Assembly (NCBI GenBank): GCA_910577525.1
Contig: CAJTLI010000001.1
Span: 62,001-126,000, forward strand
DNA from: an uncultured Oscillospiraceae bacterium
GTDB lineage: Bacteria; Bacillota; Clostridia; Oscillospirales; Oscillospiraceae
DNA: 64,000 bases
Reading direction: 5' to 3'
The notes beneath the pieces are model-generated. The model was given only the letters and a program-made list of their open reading frames with translations, had not been told where the DNA came from and made no database searches. Both the position numbers and the translations under genes were made by a program. Shown here piece after piece: positions 24,391-32,885 of this stretch. Each line of letters starts with the position of its first letter. The stretch's first letter is position 1.

Positions 24391-24984
24391 ATGGAGTATA
24401 CCGGCGTCTACACTTCCCCGCTGGGGGAGCTTTTGCTCGCCTGCGGGGACAGCGGCCTGACCGGAGTGTGGTTTGTGGGGGGAAAATTCTTTGCCCGCGG
24501 CCTGGACCCTGACCACGAGGAGCGGGAGACGCCGGTGCTGGCCTGCGCCAAGCGCTGGCTGGACATCTATTTCTCCGGGTGGGAGCCGGATTTTATGCCG
24601 CCCCTCCGCCCGTCCGGCACGGATTTCCAGCGCCGGGTCTGGGCGCTGCTGGGGGAGATCCCCTACGGCCGCACCGCTACATACCGGGATCTGGCGGAAA
24701 AAATCGCCGCCGCCCAGGGGCTGGAGCGGATGTCCGCCCAGGCGGTGGGCGGCGCGGTGGGCCGCAACCCAATCTCTATCCTGATCCCCTGCCACCGGGT
24801 GGTGGGGGCGGACGGAGGGCTGACGGGCTACGCCGGCGGCCTGGACCGGAAGGCCGCTCTGCTGGCCCGGGAGGGCGTGGAGCCGGGGCGGCTCGTCCGC
24901 GCCGCGGGACAGGCCCGGAGCCGGAAAAAAGTTTCGTCATTTTCCTCAAATAGCCGTTGCCAAACGGCTGATATTATTGTATAA
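24391..24984 (+). CDS. ogt: Methylated-DNA--protein-cysteine methyltransferase
   Basis: 197 residues. Suicide repair enzyme that takes the alkyl group of O6-methylguanine onto its own cysteine. The N-terminal part is the short ribonuclease-H-like domain; the C-terminal active domain shows 'GTDFQRRVWALLGEIPYGRT', 'AQAVGGAVGRNPISILIPCH' and 'RVVGADGGLTGYAGGLDRK'. The acceptor is the cysteine of PCHRV. ATG at 24391 follows AAGGAGG. The C-terminal tail (about 175-197) is extra, and the promoter of the next gene lies inside it. Confidence 0.93.
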   Translation: MEYTGVYTSPLGELLLACGDSGLTGVWFVGGKFFARGLDPDHEERETPVLACAKRWLDIYFSGWEPDFMPPLRPSGTDFQRRVWALLGEIPYGRTATYRDLAEKIAAAQGLERMSAQAVGGAVGRNPISILIPCHRVVGADGGLTGYAGGLDRKAALLAREGVEPGRLVRAAGQARSRKKVSSFSSNSRCQTADIIV

Positions 24985-24985
24985 T
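24957..24985 (+). promoter_or_regulatory. Sigma-A promoter of the EF-G-like gene
   Basis: TTGCCA (24957-24962), 17-base spacer, TATAAT (24980-24985), overlapping the last codons of ogt. Confidence 0.75.
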
Positions 24986-25074
24986 TATCGTTAGTGACGC
25001 TTTGGCCAAGGCTGGGCCCGCCGGCGAGCGGGCGCTGGGGCCTGAGCAGTAATCGTTAAGGAGTGGAACAAATT

Positions 25075-27144
25075 ATGAGCTATTCTCCCCACAATATCCG
25101 CAACATCTGCCTGCTGGGCCATGGCGGCAACGGCAAAACCACCCTCGTCGAGAGCTTTCTGCGCATGACCGGTGTCATCGACCGTCTGGGCAAGACCACC
25201 GACGGCAACACCGTTTGCGATTATGATCCCGAGGAGATCAAGCGTCAGATCTCCATCTCCGCCGCCGTGGCTCCCGTGGAGTACAACGGCTGCAAGATCA
25301 ACGTGCTGGACGCCCCCGGCAATTTCGACTTTGCCGGCGAGGTGGCCGAGTGCCTGTCCGTGGCCGACGCGGGGGTGCTGGTGTGCGCCGCCAAGGGCGG
25401 GCTGTCCGTGGGCACCGAGCGGGCTTGGCGCCTGCTGGACCAGCGGAAGCTGCCCCGCATCGTCTATATCTCCAAGATGGACGAGGACAACATCGACTTC
25501 AACTCCGCCTTCGAGACCCTGCGGGAGTCCTTTGGCAAAAGCATTGCCCCGCTGGTGGTTCCCATCTGGGACGCGAGCAAGAAAGTCACCGGCGTGGTGG
25601 ACGTGGTCCACAAGCGCGCCTTTGAGCCCGCCGGCAACAAGCGCAAGGAGGTCCCCATCCCCGCCGACAAGCAGAGCGTGGTGGACGAGCTGTACGACCA
25701 GCTGATGGAGTCCGTGGCCGAGACCAGCGAGGAGCTGATGGAGAAGTTCTTCTCCGGCGAGTCCTTTACCTATGCCGAGATCATTCAGGGCCTGCGCTCC
25801 GGCGTGCGGGACTGCTCCCTGGTCCCCGTGGTGTGCGGCTCCTCCTTCACGGGGCTGGGCACCCTGATGCTGCTGGATTTCATTGTGGACCTGCTGCCCA
25901 ATCCCCTGGAGGGCGTCCCCGCCGCCGCCTCCAACAAGGACGGCGAGCCGGAAAAGTTCATTGTCTCTCAGGGCGCGGTTCCCGCCGCCTTCGTGTTCAA
26001 AACCGTGGCCGACCAGTACGGCAAGTTCTCCTTTGTCAAGGTCATTTCCGGCAGCCTCACCCCCGACCTGACCCTGGTGAACGCCACCACCGGCCAGAAT
26101 GAAAAGCTGGGCCGCCTGTACACCATGCGGGGCAAGAAGAGCGAGGAGGTTAAGGAGCTGGCCTGCGGCGACATCGGCGCCATCGGCAAGATGGACCGCC
26201 TCAAGACCGGAGATACCCTGTGCGACGCCCGGAAGTTTGTCAAGCTGGACCCCATTCCCTTCGCCGAGCCCAACTTCTCCAAGGCCATCGCCCCCAAGAC
26301 CCGGGGCCAGGAGGACAAGATCGCCGCCGGTCTGGGCCGCCTCAACGAGGAGGACCCCACCTTCAACGTGGTGAACAACGCCGAGACCCATCAGATGGTA
26401 GTCACCGCCGCCGGAGACATCCAGATGGACGTGCTGGTGAGCAAGCTCAAGAGCCGCTTTAACGTGGACGCGGAGCTGTCCGAGCCCCGGGTGGCCTATC
26501 GGGAGAAGATCCGCAAGAGCGTGTCCAAGCAGGGCCGCCACAAGAAGCAGACCGGCGGCTCCGGCCAGTTCGGCGACGTGTGGATTCGCTTCGAGCCCTG
26601 CGACAGCGAGTCCTTGGAGTTCTGCGAGGAGGTCGTGGGCGGCGCGGTGCCCAAGAACTTCTTCCCCGCCGTGGAGAAGGGCCTCCGGGAGGCCTGCGTT
26701 CACGGCGTGCTGGCGGGCTACCCCATGGTCAACCTGAAGGCTACCCTGTACGACGGCTCCTACCACCCGGTGGACTCCTCCGAAATCGCCTTCAAGACCG
26801 CCGCTCAGCTGTCCTACAAGGCCGCCCTGCCCGAGGCGTCCCCCGTGCTGCTGGAGCCGGTGGGCGAGCTGAAAGTCACCATCCCCGACAGCTACATGGG
26901 CGATGTCATGGGCGACATCACCAAGCGCCGGGGCCGTGTGCTGGGCATGAATTCCGCCGGCGGCGGCAACCAGACCCTGGAGGCCGAGGTGCCTATGGCT
27001 GAGATGATGAGCTACGCCATCGACCTGCGGGCCATGACCCAGTCCCGCGGCACCTTCACCCTGCACTTCGTGCGCTATGAGGAGTGCCCCGGCCCCGCCC
27101 AGGAAAAGGCTATCGCCGCCGCGAAGGCCATGGCGGAGGAATAA
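25075..27144 (+). CDS. EF-G-like translational GTPase paralogue
   Basis: 689 residues with all five EF-G domains. G1 is 'LLGHGGNGKTTLVESF' (classical EF-G has GHIDAGKTT). G3 is 'LDAPGNFDFAGEVAE', where canonical EF-G reads DTPGHVDF. G4 is 'ISKMDEDN' in place of NKMD. Domains II-V follow, with 'VAYREKIRKSVSKQGRHKKQ' and the C-terminal 'PIPDSYMGDVMGDITKRRGRV'-type segment. The departures place it among the EF-G-like paralogues (often called FusA2) found beside a true EF-G in Clostridia, of unsettled function. The asparagine at the catalytic-histidine position suggests altered GTP hydrolysis. It has its own promoter, and ATG at 25075 has AAGGAG upstream. Confidence 0.92.
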   Translation: MSYSPHNIRNICLLGHGGNGKTTLVESFLRMTGVIDRLGKTTDGNTVCDYDPEEIKRQISISAAVAPVEYNGCKINVLDAPGNFDFAGEVAECLSVADAGVLVCAAKGGLSVGTERAWRLLDQRKLPRIVYISKMDEDNIDFNSAFETLRESFGKSIAPLVVPIWDASKKVTGVVDVVHKRAFEPAGNKRKEVPIPADKQSVVDELYDQLMESVAETSEELMEKFFSGESFTYAEIIQGLRSGVRDCSLVPVVCGSSFTGLGTLMLLDFIVDLLPNPLEGVPAAASNKDGEPEKFIVSQGAVPAAFVFKTVADQYGKFSFVKVISGSLTPDLTLVNATTGQNEKLGRLYTMRGKKSEEVKELACGDIGAIGKMDRLKTGDTLCDARKFVKLDPIPFAEPNFSKAIAPKTRGQEDKIAAGLGRLNEEDPTFNVVNNAETHQMVVTAAGDIQMDVLVSKLKSRFNVDAELSEPRVAYREKIRKSVSKQGRHKKQTGGSGQFGDVWIRFEPCDSESLEFCEEVVGGAVPKNFFPAVEKGLREACVHGVLAGYPMVNLKATLYDGSYHPVDSSEIAFKTAAQLSYKAALPEASPVLLEPVGELKVTIPDSYMGDVMGDITKRRGRVLGMNSAGGGNQTLEAEVPMAEMMSYAIDLRAMTQSRGTFTLHFVRYEECPGPAQEKAIAAAKAMAEE

Positions 27145-27229
27145 TGCAGATCAGAGAATCCCGCGGCCGGCGGCGCGCCGCCTGAAAAAAGCCGGGTGGA
27201 ATCTGAAGCAGGAATTATTCAAGAGGCCA

Positions 27230-27274
27230 AAAAAGGGCTTGCCGCCTGGGAATCCCAGGCGGCAAGCCCTTTTG
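27230..27274 (+). terminator. Terminator of the EF-G-like gene
   Basis: AAAAGGGCTTGCCGCCTGGG pairs perfectly with CCCAGGCGGCAAGCCCTTTT around a 4-base loop, 85 bases after the stop; TTTT follows. Confidence 0.85.
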
Positions 27275-27332
27275 CCGGTCCTTGGCCGGACAACCGCTCC
27301 GGACAACCGCGTGATATGGGGAGGATTAAGCC

Positions 27333-27944
27333 ATGATTGAGATGATTGGATATTTGGGGTCCGCGTTGGTGGTGGTTTCCATGCTGATGTCGTCCGTGGT
27401 CAAGCTGCGGGTCATCAACACCATCGGCAGCGGAGTTTTCACGGCCTACGCCCTGATGATTCACTCCTATCCCACCGCGCTGATGAACGCCGCATTGATT
27501 GCCATCAATGTTTACAACCTGATTAAGCTGAACCGGCGGGATCAGAGCTACGACCTGGTGGAAGGCGCGTGGGGCGAGGGCATTTTGCGATACCTGTTAG
27601 ACTACTACCGGGAGGATATTCAAACATATTTTCCGGATTTTTCAGCTGATTGCAGAGCGGATCGTGCTTATATTGTCTGCTGCAACGGAAATCCGGCGGG
27701 TGTGCTGCTGGGAACTGACGGCGGCGAGGGAACGCTGCGGGTGCTGCTGGATTACTCGACGCCCGCCTACCGCGACTGTTCCATTGGAGCCTATCTGTAC
27801 TCCAAGCTGCCCGCCAAGGGCGTCCACACTCTGCTTTTCGCGGAAGAAGGCTCACAGGCCCATAGGGCTTATCTGGAAAAAATGGGGTTTGTCAAGGAGG
27901 ACGGCGTTTACATAAAGAAGCTGGACGAACTGCCTGTTCGATGA
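27333..27944 (+). CDS. YgjV-like membrane protein with C-terminal acyltransferase-like domain
   Basis: 203 residues. The N-terminus has three helices (4-70): 'YLGSALVVVSMLMSSVVKLR', 'VINTIGSGVFTAYALMIHSY', 'PTALMNAALIAINVYNLIKL', the YgjV/SemiSWEET-like pattern. The C-terminal 125 residues look like a GNAT fold: 'NGNPAGVLLGTDGGEGTLRV', 'YRDCSIGAYLYSKLPAKGVH', 'RAYLEKMGFVKEDGVYIKKL', the last being a typical GNAT end. The substrate is unknown. ATG at 27333 follows GGGGAGG by 7 bases. It is alone between a terminator and the convergent RpiR gene. Confidence 0.78.
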   Translation: MIEMIGYLGSALVVVSMLMSSVVKLRVINTIGSGVFTAYALMIHSYPTALMNAALIAINVYNLIKLNRRDQSYDLVEGAWGEGILRYLLDYYREDIQTYFPDFSADCRADRAYIVCCNGNPAGVLLGTDGGEGTLRVLLDYSTPAYRDCSIGAYLYSKLPAKGVHTLLFAEEGSQAHRAYLEKMGFVKEDGVYIKKLDELPVR

Positions 27945-27993
27945 CACCGCGTTCACTGGTCCCCCGCTCCAGCATTTTCCGTCATCCCTTGTT

Positions 27994-28863
27994 TCAATGA
28001 ACGCGCTTTTGTGCAGCGTATTTGTAGGTGTTTTCCAGGTTCCCATAATATGCCTCAATGTCGCGGCTGGCCGTGCCGGAGAACAGGATATCGATCAAGG
28101 TCAGCTGCGCGATACGCGACCCGGTGGCGCCGCTGCGGTAGACCGTTTCCGGCGAGGTGGTATACAGGACGATATCCGCCAACGCGGCCAGAGGGTTTCC
28201 GTCGCCATACTTGGTGAGCGCGATGACCACCGCGCCGCGCTCCTTGGCCACCGAAGCATTTTCGAGCGCATCTTTCGTCCTGCCCGAGTACGAAATGATA
28301 ACCGCCGCATCCCCCTGGTGAAGACTGGAGGCCAGCGTCATCTGAATATGGGAATCCTGAGAGACATTGCAGATCTTACCAATCCGAATAAATTTTTGAT
28401 GGGCATCCAGAGCCACGATTCCGGAGGCGCCGGAGCCAAAGAAATCAATCCTGGGTGCTTTGGCCAAAATATCAACGGCTCGCTCCAGCTCTTTTTCATC
28501 CAGAAGATCCCTTGTTTCACTAATTGAGCACATATTGTTGGCTGTAATGCGCTCCACAATGGACCCCATCGCCTCGTCGCCCGTCAAATCCGCCGTGATA
28601 TAGGCGCTGGGGAGCGGCGGTTTCTGAGCCTGCTCTAAAATATCAGCTGTGAGCCGCCGGCGGAAATCCTTAAACCCCTCGCTGTCAAACAGCTTGCAAA
28701 AACGGACGACGGCCGCCTGACTGACGCCGCTTCCCTCCGCAACTTGGCTGATTGTGAGCCGGGGGACCTCCTGCTCACTGCGCAGAATAAATTCGGCGAC
28801 AGCGCGGTCCTTTTCCCCCAGGTCCTGGTATCTCTCACGGAGTTTCAAAAGCAGATTTTCCAT
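27994..28863 (-). CDS. RpiR/MurR-family transcriptional regulator
   Basis: 289 residues. The N-terminal HTH_6 domain (1-77, 'LTISQVAEGSGVSQAAVVRF', 'CKLFDSEGFKDFRRRL') is followed by a SIS sugar-phosphate-binding domain (about 125-255): 'RIDFFGSGASGIVALDAHQK', 'GDAAVIISYSGRTKDALENA', 'KERGAVVIALTKYG'. Members sense phospho-sugars; in MurR the ligand is MurNAc-6-phosphate. It is the last gene of the cell-wall operon, 70 bases behind the hydrolase, and the likely autoregulator of the whole unit. ATG at 28863 follows GAAGAAGG. It probably binds near the promoter at 36377. Confidence 0.9.
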   Translation of the reverse strand: MENLLLKLRERYQDLGEKDRAVAEFILRSEQEVPRLTISQVAEGSGVSQAAVVRFCKLFDSEGFKDFRRRLTADILEQAQKPPLPSAYITADLTGDEAMGSIVERITANNMCSISETRDLLDEKELERAVDILAKAPRIDFFGSGASGIVALDAHQKFIRIGKICNVSQDSHIQMTLASSLHQGDAAVIISYSGRTKDALENASVAKERGAVVIALTKYGDGNPLAALADIVLYTTSPETVYRSGATGSRIAQLTLIDILFSGTASRDIEAYYGNLENTYKYAAQKRVH

Positions 28864-28933
28864 ATGGATACCTTCTTCAATCAGTAATATCAGACCCGCT
28901 GCCGGGACCCAGGGGTCAGTTCCATCCGCCGCT

Positions 28934-29977
28934 TTACGTATATTGCAGCACAGCCAGATTGTGAAAAATATGCCGCATTCGGAAAATCATGTCATTATCC
29001 CGTCTCGGATGGATTCGGTTGGTCAGCAGCACAGCGTACAGCCCAATTACCGGGTCCACCCAAAGGCTGGTCCCGGTAAAGCCCGTATGCCCGAAACTAG
29101 CCGCTGACATGAGATCCCCTGCCGGCGCGTCGGGTCCCGCCAGAATGAACCCCAGCCCCCTGTTCTGACCTTTTCCCGCGGTATAGTTGCGGGTCATTTT
29201 GTCCAGAACCGCCGGGTGGAAAAAGAGCTCCCCTGTCTCCCGAGCCGTTCCATCCAGCATCACGCCTGCCGCCCTCGCGACATCGCCGGCGGTGGAAAAC
29301 AGGCCCGCGTGACCACACACGCCCCCCATAACGACGGCGTTTTCATCATGTACCTGCCCCCGCACAACCTTACCCCGCCAGGGACAGTCCTCCGTCGGGG
29401 CAACGCGGTGCATCAACCTCTCGGGCGGGGTAAAGCAGGTATCGCGCATCCCCAGCGGCCTCAGCACACGGCGGGAGACTACCTCGTCTAAAGAGGCGCC
29501 GTCCACCGCGGATATCACCTCGCCCAGGACGATATACCCCTTGGACGTGTAGCTGACCCGGTCCGGGCTGTCAGCCCTGGGCAGCTGCCACTGGATTGCC
29601 TCCAGCAGGTCCTCCCGCGTATGGGCATGGCGGTACAGCTGAAGCTGCCCGGGGATGACGCTGACATGGGTAAGCAGCTCCAACAGCGTGATATCCGCCT
29701 TTGGTCCGCCCCGGTACGCCGGCAGAAACCGGCAAACTGGATCGTCAAGCCTTACCAGCCCTTCCTGAAACTGGCGCATCAGCGCATATGTCACGATAAT
29801 TTTTGTCAGGGAAGCCAGATCGTACAGCGTGTCCTCCCTGACCGGCCCCAGCCCGTCTCCCAGCACGCCGGCCGTACCCGCTTCCAGAATACCCTCTCGG
29901 CCGCCAATCTGCCACGCGGCGCCGGGAAAGGCGCCCTCCTCTACACAACGCTGTAGATATTCTGTGATTGTCATCAT
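28934..29977 (-). CDS. Serine beta-lactamase-fold hydrolase, probable cytoplasmic MurNAc-L-alanine amidase
   Basis: 347 residues of the beta-lactamase/esterase family (PF00144). The SxxK motif is 'SLTK' (S56, K59), the second motif is 'YTSKGY' (near 165), and the third is 'GHTGFTGTSLWVDP' (near 305). There is no signal peptide or lipobox. B. subtilis AmiE (YbbE), an N-acetylmuramyl-L-alanine amidase of the same family, is encoded in the murQ operon; that parallel suggests removal of stem peptides from imported muropeptides. A D-Ala carboxypeptidase or esterase is the alternative. ATG at 29977 overlaps the kinase stop (ATGA), with GGGGGGAAG upstream. Confidence 0.82.
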   Translation of the reverse strand: MMTITEYLQRCVEEGAFPGAAWQIGGREGILEAGTAGVLGDGLGPVREDTLYDLASLTKIIVTYALMRQFQEGLVRLDDPVCRFLPAYRGGPKADITLLELLTHVSVIPGQLQLYRHAHTREDLLEAIQWQLPRADSPDRVSYTSKGYIVLGEVISAVDGASLDEVVSRRVLRPLGMRDTCFTPPERLMHRVAPTEDCPWRGKVVRGQVHDENAVVMGGVCGHAGLFSTAGDVARAAGVMLDGTARETGELFFHPAVLDKMTRNYTAGKGQNRGLGFILAGPDAPAGDLMSAASFGHTGFTGTSLWVDPVIGLYAVLLTNRIHPRRDNDMIFRMRHIFHNLAVLQYT

Positions 29978-30924
29978 AGACTTCCCCCCGCAGCCGCCCA
30001 CCGGGCCATTAGGACCGCGCCGGCTGCAGCGTCGGCTTTTGCTTCATAATATACCATGTTTCCCCAGCCTGTGTCCAGCTTTTCCTTTAAAAACTTCCGG
30101 ACATAGGGCTCCTTTTTCAGGACGCTGCCAGTATATGCGATTGGCCCTTGCGGCAGCTCCAATACTGTGACGACTGCGGACGCGATTTCAAATAAATGCT
30201 CCGCCGCATTCCGGGCGATCTCCAACGCCGCTTGGTCGCCGGCTTGACACGCGGCGGTGATCAGCGGCGCGCAGGCCGCGATGGCGTCTTTCCTGGTATG
30301 GGGGTCGTAGACGAAGGCGATGATGTCGCCCCTTGAGGCAATCCCATACTGCTTTTGAACCGCCTCAGACAACAGGGTCGGCGGAATCCTTTTATCCAGC
30401 GCCTTCAAAACCGCGGACAGGATATCCCGGCCGATAGCATAACCGCTTCCCCCGTCGTCAATGATGTGTCCGCCGCCCCCGGCCAAATGGAAGCGCCCGC
30501 CCTTTCCGCCAAAGCATGACGAACCAGTTCCTGACACCAACACAATCCCTTCCCGGTCTAGGTGTGCGCCGTACAGAGCGGCCGCCGCGTCTGTTTCAAC
30601 GGTCAGTGGAATCCCGGGAAAAATCCGTCCGATCGATTCGCGGAAAAAAGGGATCGTGCGAGGGTCGGCGGCCCCGGCTACGCCGGCGCCGATTCCCTTG
30701 CAGCGTTGTCCGCCGCGTGCCCGGACCGCATCCGCAGCCTGCCGGAACAGCTTTTCCAAGGACGCGCCCGCCTCCCGCTGCGGGACGCTGCAAATGTTCA
30801 GCGGCCCTCCCTGCACACATATAGGGGCGCCACCATCTTCAAAATCGATCAGGAGGGTGCTTCTCGTCCCACCCCCGTCGATGCCGATATAGTAGCCCTG
30901 CGCATCTATGGCTGCCAACCTCAC
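29974..30924 (-). CDS. BadF/BadG-type N-acetylglucosamine / N-acetylmuramate kinase
   Basis: 316 residues, ASKHA fold. The phosphate-1 loop is 'YYIGIDGGGTRSTLLI' (11-26), and the second nucleotide loop 'GIVLVSGTGSSCFGGKGG' with 'GGGGHIIDDGGSGYAIGRDI' (near 125-165) is typical of GlcNAc kinase. Clostridium acetobutylicum MurK, which phosphorylates both GlcNAc and MurNAc, belongs to this family. Beside murQ, the expected reaction is MurNAc to MurNAc-6-phosphate. The start is GTG 30924 or TTG 30918; AAGGAG is 3 and 9 bases from them, which favours TTG. A short repeat lies directly upstream. Confidence 0.88.
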   Translation of the reverse strand: MRLAAIDAQGYYIGIDGGGTRSTLLIDFEDGGAPICVQGGPLNICSVPQREAGASLEKLFRQAADAVRARGGQRCKGIGAGVAGAADPRTIPFFRESIGRIFPGIPLTVETDAAAALYGAHLDREGIVLVSGTGSSCFGGKGGRFHLAGGGGHIIDDGGSGYAIGRDILSAVLKALDKRIPPTLLSEAVQKQYGIASRGDIIAFVYDPHTRKDAIAACAPLITAACQAGDQAALEIARNAAEHLFEIASAVVTVLELPQGPIAYTGSVLKKEPYVRKFLKEKLDTGWGNMVYYEAKADAAAGAVLMARWAAAGGSL

Positions 30925-30931
30925 CCGCTCC

Positions 30932-30986
30932 TTCAGGGAAGCGCTGATTAAACGCTTCTGCGGCGATTTAATCAGTCCCTCCTTAG
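30932..30986. repeat. Short inverted-repeat element in the operon
   Basis: AGGGAAGCGCTGATTAAA and TTTAATCAGTCCCTCCTTA are inverted around 18 bases. The ends resemble those of the 168-bp elements. The stop codon of the oxidoreductase gene (30983-30985) lies within its right end, so the element overlaps the coding sequence. Confidence 0.65.
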
Positions 30987-32008
30987 TATTGCACCGTGAC
31001 CGCCTGCCTGGTTTCCGCGGATTTCATAATCGCCAGGATGGCCAGGCAGGAGTCTGCGGCCTCATCCACCGTAATATTGAACGGCTTATTCTCCGCCAAG
31101 GCCCGAACAAAGCTGTGGATATTGCCGGGGGCAAACCCCTCGACCCTTCCGTTGATGATGGGCCGGGCGATGCAGTTGGGCGTCTGCGTGCGCTCCTCGG
31201 TCAGGATTTGAAGCATATCGCTGTTGGAGGTATTGATGTTGAAGGAGCCCCGCTCGCAGGTGATATTGCACTTCATATCGATCAGAGCCGTGTTTCCGTT
31301 GGGGACGATCCAGCCGTTTTCCATCTGGGCGATTACCCCGTTCTCGAACTCGATGGCCGTTTGATAGATATCCACCGTATCGACCCCCAGTCTCTGGAGG
31401 ATCCCCTTTCGGGACAGAGAATAGACCGTCCTTGGCCGTGAGCCGCACAAATAGCTGATGAGGTCCAGGCTGTGGCTGCCCAGGAACCACAGGATGGAGG
31501 ATGAGGCCGACCAGCTGAGCATATCCGTCGCCACGGATTTGTTGTCGTTCAGGCGGATATACATATTATATACGCTGCCCATTTCTCCGCTGTCAATGAT
31601 CTCCTTGGCCATCGCGTAAGGCTGGCTGGAGCGGTTGTGGAGATCACACATCGCGCGCACGCCGTTGCGGGAGATGGCCTCCCGCATACGCGCGATGTCA
31701 TCCCGGGTTGTGGCAAAGGGTTTTTCCACCAGAAAATCCCGCTTGGCATTGGCTGCGTCGACAGCCACCTGCGCGTGGAGGTGATCCGGCGTGGCAATCG
31801 TGACGAAGTCGCACCCGCTCTTGGCCAGCATCTCCGTATGGCTGGTATACACCTGCGGAATCCCGAATTGGGCCGCAATTTGTTCGGCCCGATTCCGGTT
31901 CAGGTCACAGATGGCGATCAGCTCGACCTCCGGCATTTCTGAGAGAGCCCTGGCGTGGAAGGAGCCAAAGATCCCCGCGCCGACAATCGCCGCTTTCAGC
32001 TTTTCCAT
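30983..32008 (-). CDS. Gfo/Idh/MocA-family oxidoreductase
   Basis: 341 residues. N-terminal Rossmann fold: 'KAAIVGAGIFGSFHARALSE', then 'ELIAICDLNRNRAEQIAAQF'. The 'EKPFATTRDD' segment (near 95) carries the family lysine, and the C-terminal alpha/beta domain has 'WFLGSHSLDLISYLCGSRP'. These enzymes oxidise or reduce sugars and inositols with NAD(P). The substrate is not apparent. In an operon for MurNAc uptake it could act on a sugar side product, or an anhydro- or lactyl-sugar. ATG at 32008 has AAAGG 10 bases upstream; ATG at 32014 is too close to it. Confidence 0.9.
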   Translation of the reverse strand: MEKLKAAIVGAGIFGSFHARALSEMPEVELIAICDLNRNRAEQIAAQFGIPQVYTSHTEMLAKSGCDFVTIATPDHLHAQVAVDAANAKRDFLVEKPFATTRDDIARMREAISRNGVRAMCDLHNRSSQPYAMAKEIIDSGEMGSVYNMYIRLNDNKSVATDMLSWSASSSILWFLGSHSLDLISYLCGSRPRTVYSLSRKGILQRLGVDTVDIYQTAIEFENGVIAQMENGWIVPNGNTALIDMKCNITCERGSFNINTSNSDMLQILTEERTQTPNCIARPIINGRVEGFAPGNIHSFVRALAENKPFNITVDEAADSCLAILAIMKSAETRQAVTVQY

Positions 32009-32052
32009 AATCATTATTCCTTTCTGTGCAATTTGTTTTGACTGGGTCCGGT

Positions 32053-32883
32053 TCAGTCCTTGACCGCGCCGAAGCTCAGACCGCGCACCATCTGCTTTTG
32101 AACCAGCATCGCAAATACCAGCACCGGCAGGGTAGAAATAGTTCCCACTGCCGACATCTCCCCCCACACAACGCCTGTGACCGTTTTGAACAGCTGGACG
32201 ATTGTCGGCACGGTACTGGCGCTGAAGGTGGTGAGCTGCATTGCGTATACAAATTCATTCCAGGCATTGATGATACAAAAAATGGCTGTGGCCACAATCC
32301 CCGGCATTGCCAGCGGGATCACTACTCTGAGCAGAGCCTGAACCGTCGAGCACCCGTCGATCATGGCCGCCTCCTCCACCTCTCGGGGGATTTCCTCGAA
32401 AAAGCCCCGCATCATCAGCACCGTGAAGGGGATGTTAAACAGCATGTAAACCGCAATGAGCAGCCCATGCGTATCCAAGACCTGCAGCGACGCCGCAATC
32501 ACAAAAACGGGGATTACGGAGGCCACTGCCGGCAGAATCCGGATAAATGTCATAAAGAAGGAGAAGCTCTCCTTTCTGCGGAAGCTGTGCCGCGCGAGGG
32601 AATAGGCGGTCAGACTGCCCAGAACCAGGGAAACCACACAGTTCGCCACCGCGACGATGGCGCTGTTTACCATATAGGTACCCAGATCGTGGACTTGGAA
32701 GATTGTTTTATAATTTTCAAAGGTCGGGGTAAAAAACCAGACTTCCGGCTGGTATACCAGCACCCGTTCCTTTACGCTTACCAGCACCATCCACAAATAG
32801 GGAAAAATAGAGAGCATACACATACAGATCATCGCCAGCATAAGAAAGATCCGGCCGATCCTCTTTTTTTTGCTCCTGCTCAT
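32053..32883 (-). CDS. Sugar ABC transporter permease (MalG type)
   Basis: 276 residues with six transmembrane helices. The EAA loop reads 'EEAAMIDGCSTVQALLRVVI' and 'PLAMPGI', which docks on the ATPase. It ends 'QKQMVRGLSFGAVKD', the typical MalG-like C-terminus. It pairs with the MalF-type permease just upstream. ATG at 32883 lies two bases after that gene's stop, with GGGAGAG before it; a TTG six bases upstream is less likely. The operon encodes no ATPase, so a shared MsmX-type ATPase from elsewhere is needed. Confidence 0.92.
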   Translation of the reverse strand: MSRSKKKRIGRIFLMLAMICMCMLSIFPYLWMVLVSVKERVLVYQPEVWFFTPTFENYKTIFQVHDLGTYMVNSAIVAVANCVVSLVLGSLTAYSLARHSFRRKESFSFFMTFIRILPAVASVIPVFVIAASLQVLDTHGLLIAVYMLFNIPFTVLMMRGFFEEIPREVEEAAMIDGCSTVQALLRVVIPLAMPGIVATAIFCIINAWNEFVYAMQLTTFSASTVPTIVQLFKTVTGVVWGEMSAVGTISTLPVLVFAMLVQKQMVRGLSFGAVKD

Positions 32884-32885
32884 AC

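Noticed and set aside
24991..27066. 691-codon open frame opposite the EF-G-like gene
   Set aside because: Antisense shadow; the plus strand carries all five EF-G domains.
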